A stretch of 64,000 nucleotides of DNA, from the NCBI RefSeq assembly GCF_001983935.1, contig NZ_CP017641.1, positions 4,154,001-4,218,000 of the forward strand, read 5' to 3'. Of the stretch, positions 61,711-64,000 are shown piece after piece. This stretch comes from Fuerstiella marisgermanici. Lineage in GTDB: Bacteria; Planctomycetota; Planctomycetia; Planctomycetales; Planctomycetaceae. The first letter of the stretch is position 1, and every line of letters begins with the position of its first letter. A program made the translations under genes and the position numbers. The notes beneath the pieces were generated by a model. The model saw nothing but the letters and a program-made list of their open reading frames with translations. It was not told the origin of the DNA and made no database searches.

Positions 61711-64000
61711 ATGAAACGCCAAAGCCTGCCAATCGCCGTTTTGCTAATTTGCCTCGCCGGCATCGGCTGGTGGATGTGGCAACCGAACCCGGCCGCAGAT
61801 GTCGAGGATGCTGAGACCGCTGCGAATTTAGCTGGTTCAGGCAATGAGCAATTTGCAGGTCTGGATATTGACAAACAAAAGGCGATCTGGGATTCTGAAC
61901 ACGTCACATTCGAGCTCGAAACCCACTTCGGTCGCAAGCTTGTTGCTGGAATTCAGGACCGTTCAACGGACAGTTTAGCCAGTTTCTTTCGCACAGACTT
62001 TGCGGGAGTAGTGCCGGGGCAGTCCGATCCATCGACGACGAAAAAATCTTCAATTGTCGAGACCACCTACAGTGTTGAAGTGAATGGGGCTGCCGCCGTC
62101 GATTCAGAACGGTTTTCACAGCATCTCATGAAGAGTATTGAGCCAGTCCCAATCGGTGGCAAAGGCCGGTTACGGGTGCTGAAGATTAAACGCGTCGAGG
62201 AAGAAGGACCGACGGATAGCTGGGACCTGGACGTTCTACTTACGTTGAGCGGTATGGACGCGTCTGGCGAGCCGACGACTTATACCTCACATGGTCGCAT
62301 GCAGTGCCGCTTTGCCGATGACGATGAGATCAAGGCCGGGCGAATTGTCAAATCGTGGCGAATCGATTCCGAGTCACTCCGTAAGAGTCAGCAGACTTTG
62401 ATGGAAGAAGTCACGTCGCAGGTCCGCCTGGATCGGCTTGCAATCGAGGACAACTGGACGAATGGCGTGAATGCTGTGCGACAGTATCGCTTTCAGGCAG
62501 CAGTCGAAGACTTCGACGGGGACGGGTTCCTGGACATCGCGGCCGCCACCGCAGAAGGGCAACAGTTTGTCTTGAGATGGGACCCGGAACCTGGACAGTA
62601 TGTAGACGTGACCGAATCGCTGGGCCTGCCGAGTTCCATTTCGACAAACAACCGTGCCTATCTGGCCAGCTGGTTCGACTTCGACAACGATGGCGATCCC
62701 GACCTGCTTTTAGGTGAGTCATTTTTCAGGAACGTTGAAGGCCGTCGCTTCGAACCTTTGGCTGAAAACGGCGGTGCAAAATTCGCGTTCAATCCCATGG
62801 GGTGCGTGGTTGCGGACTACGACGCGGACGGGCTGCTCGATTTGTATGTCCTTTACCAACGTGAAAGAGACGCTGACGCGGTTAATAACGGAAAACCACC
62901 TGCATGGGTTGGGGATGACGATACCGGGGCCGCCAACCAGTTGTGGCGCAATCTCGGCGGTGGAAAGTTTGAGGAAACGGCCAAATCCGCAAATGCCACC
63001 AGTGGAAAACGCCATAGCTTTGCCGCGACATGGCTGCACGCAAACGACGATCACTATCCGGATCTGTACGTCGCAAACGATTTTGCGAGGAATTCACTGC
63101 TGATCAATCGGGGCGACGGAACATTCGACGACGTCACTGATTCCTCCGACGTTGGCGACTTTGCTACCAGCATGGGAGTCGCATCGGGTGACATCAATGG
63201 AGATGGTACGCCTGAGATCTATATTGCAAACATGTATTCGAAAATGGGGCGTCGAATCATCGCGAATGTGTCTGCGGATGATTACCCCGATGGTGTCTAT
63301 GAGCAGCTTGTCGGCTCTTGTGCTGGAAATCGTCTCTATTCGACGACGGGCAATGTGCAGCAGTACCACGAGCTAAGCGAGCAGCTTGGTATCAACGCGG
63401 TTGGCTGGGCCTATGCACCCGCATTCGCAGATTTCGACAGCGATGGATTGCTGGACATTTACGCAACAACCGGTTTCTTAAGTTTCAACCGCACAAAGCC
63501 CGATGGCTGAACATGCCTTTGGAGGGCTGTCGTGTCACAGCCACTTGACCGCACGTGCAGCATCGAACCGCTCGGTGATATCGATTCATCAGCTGGTGAA
63601 TTCTGGACGCACCCGTTCGCAATGCTGCGAAATGGAGACAACCTGAGTGCTTACGAAACGAATTGCTTATTCCTGAATGTTGACGGCAACCAATTTTTGG
63701 ATGCTTCGTTCGCATCCAACGCGAATATCGACGCGGATTCCCGGTCGGTAATGGTAGGGGACTTCGATGGAAACCTGACGCCGGATCTTCTTGTTGGATC
63801 TGTCGGAGGAGGCCCCTTGCGTTTGTTCCTGAATCGGTTCCCTGACGCCAATCACCGTGTAGACTTTCGGTTGCAAGGTGTCGAGAGCAATCGCTCAGCG
63901 ATCGGAGCACGAGTGATTGTCGAAGCCGGAGGCAAACAAATCTATCGCGATCTGTTCGCCGCAAACGGATTTATGGGGCAGAGTCCGGCTCGACTAAACA
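61711..64000 (+). CDS. Exported FG-GAP/ASPIC-UnbV protein with in-frame TGA, predicted selenoprotein (3' end outside window)
   Basis: Starts at the ATG 61711 with a signal-anchor (residues about 5-22). Residues about 265-600 hold FG-GAP/VCBS repeats (A-V-E-D-F-D-G-D-G-F-L-D, S-W-F-D-F-D-N-D-G-D-P-D, ASGDINGDGTPEIYIANM). At residue 600 the frame meets TGA (63508-63510), but the same frame stays open for the remaining 163 codons to the window edge. This part holds another FG-GAP unit (G-D-F-D-G-N-L-T-P-D) and the ASPIC/UnbV domain (RLQGVESNRSAIGARVIVEA). A SECIS-like hairpin follows the TGA. The readthrough product has U600-T-C602 in K-P-D-G-U-T-C-L-W-R. A pseudogene or sequence error is the alternative. 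If TGA were a real stop, the protein would end at 63510. Confidence 0.8.
63508..63542 (+). promoter_or_regulatory. In-frame TGA with bacterial SECIS-like stem-loop
   Basis: TGA at 63508-63510 is followed after 14 nt by a perfect 6-bp stem, GGCTGT (63525-63530) with ACAGCC (63537-63542), enclosing the loop CGTGTC. The distance from TGA to the loop is 20 nt, inside the 16-37 nt window described for bacterial SECIS elements, and the loop has a G in its first two positions as the consensus asks. The hairpin lies in coding sequence, as in other bacteria. Confidence 0.7.

Noticed and set aside
61711-63510. Treating the FG-GAP gene as ending at the TGA at 63508-63510
   Set aside because: The same frame continues with homologous domain content and no further stop. 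A SECIS-like hairpin is at the correct distance. Truncation or sequence error remains possible but is the weaker reading.

Overview
The window is bacterial and almost certainly from a planctomycete of the Planctomycetaceae type. The signs are a DUF1559 pseudopilin-like protein paired with a small lipoprotein, a PSCyt1/PSD1 cytochrome protein followed by a DUF1501 Tat protein, a giant secreted FG-GAP/Calx-beta/dockerin-like protein with an LEPR-XLL-type N-terminus, and several genes whose best fit is 'planctomycete conserved hypothetical'. GC content is moderately high, genes are loosely packed with short operons, and no rRNA, CRISPR array or prophage is visible.

Layout. 1-1858 (minus): molybdopterin oxidoreductase of the FdhF/YdeP type, cut by the left edge. 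2331-4015 (minus): lipoprotein and DUF1559 protein separated by a strong hairpin. 4751-9214: 1487-residue surface protein. 9815-11105: a complete ISAs1-family insertion sequence with 10-bp target duplications, sitting just upstream of a translationally coupled DUF350 plus secreted-protein pair (11150-12285). 12552-16406: PSCyt1/PSD1 and DUF1501 pair. 16428-18979 (minus): M81 metallopeptidase coupled by an ATGA overlap to threonine synthase. 19124-24896: thioredoxin with YHS-like repeats, a membrane/spermidine-synthase-like fusion, an ATP-grasp enzyme. 25164-29930: a small membrane protein, a 256-bp palindromic repeat, a DUF4380 protein and a GH38-like protein that seems to lack its nucleophile. 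30379-33800: PIN/TRAM protein, RsbW/RsbV-like partner-switch pair, BON protein, TruC. 33808-36666 (minus): DapA-family lyase, formyltransferase plus NodB deacetylase. 37027-44347: parvulin, M24 peptidase, apt operon with a 1253-residue membrane protein. 44396-46667: lone EboD-like cyclase and a protein made largely of cysteine, glycine and alanine. 47124-54379: phosphoesterase, a class II terpene cyclase, a DUF116-prenyl synthase fusion, a polyprenol-phosphate mannose synthase and a methyltransferase. 54418-61547: TolC-like lipoprotein, proC, secretin-N-domain protein. 61711-64000: FG-GAP/ASPIC-UnbV protein running off the right edge.

The most interesting observation is in that last gene. Its reading frame contains one TGA (63508-63510), after which the same frame stays open to the window end and encodes the rest of the protein, including the ASPIC/UnbV domain. 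The TGA is followed, 14 nt later, by a perfect 6-bp stem with a G-containing 6-nt loop, at the distance expected for a bacterial SECIS. The product would carry a U-T-C redox-type motif. This predicts a selenoprotein in a family not usually described as one.

A second candidate system is the isoprenoid block 48359-53162, where a squalene-hopene-cyclase-like enzyme with an intact DxDD motif sits next to a two-domain DUF116-polyprenyl synthase fusion and near a polyprenol-phosphate sugar transferase. Other items worth attention are the Cys-rich protein with about 50 cysteines, the palindromic repeat at 25718-25973, and a tRNA-like cloverleaf at 46865-46941.
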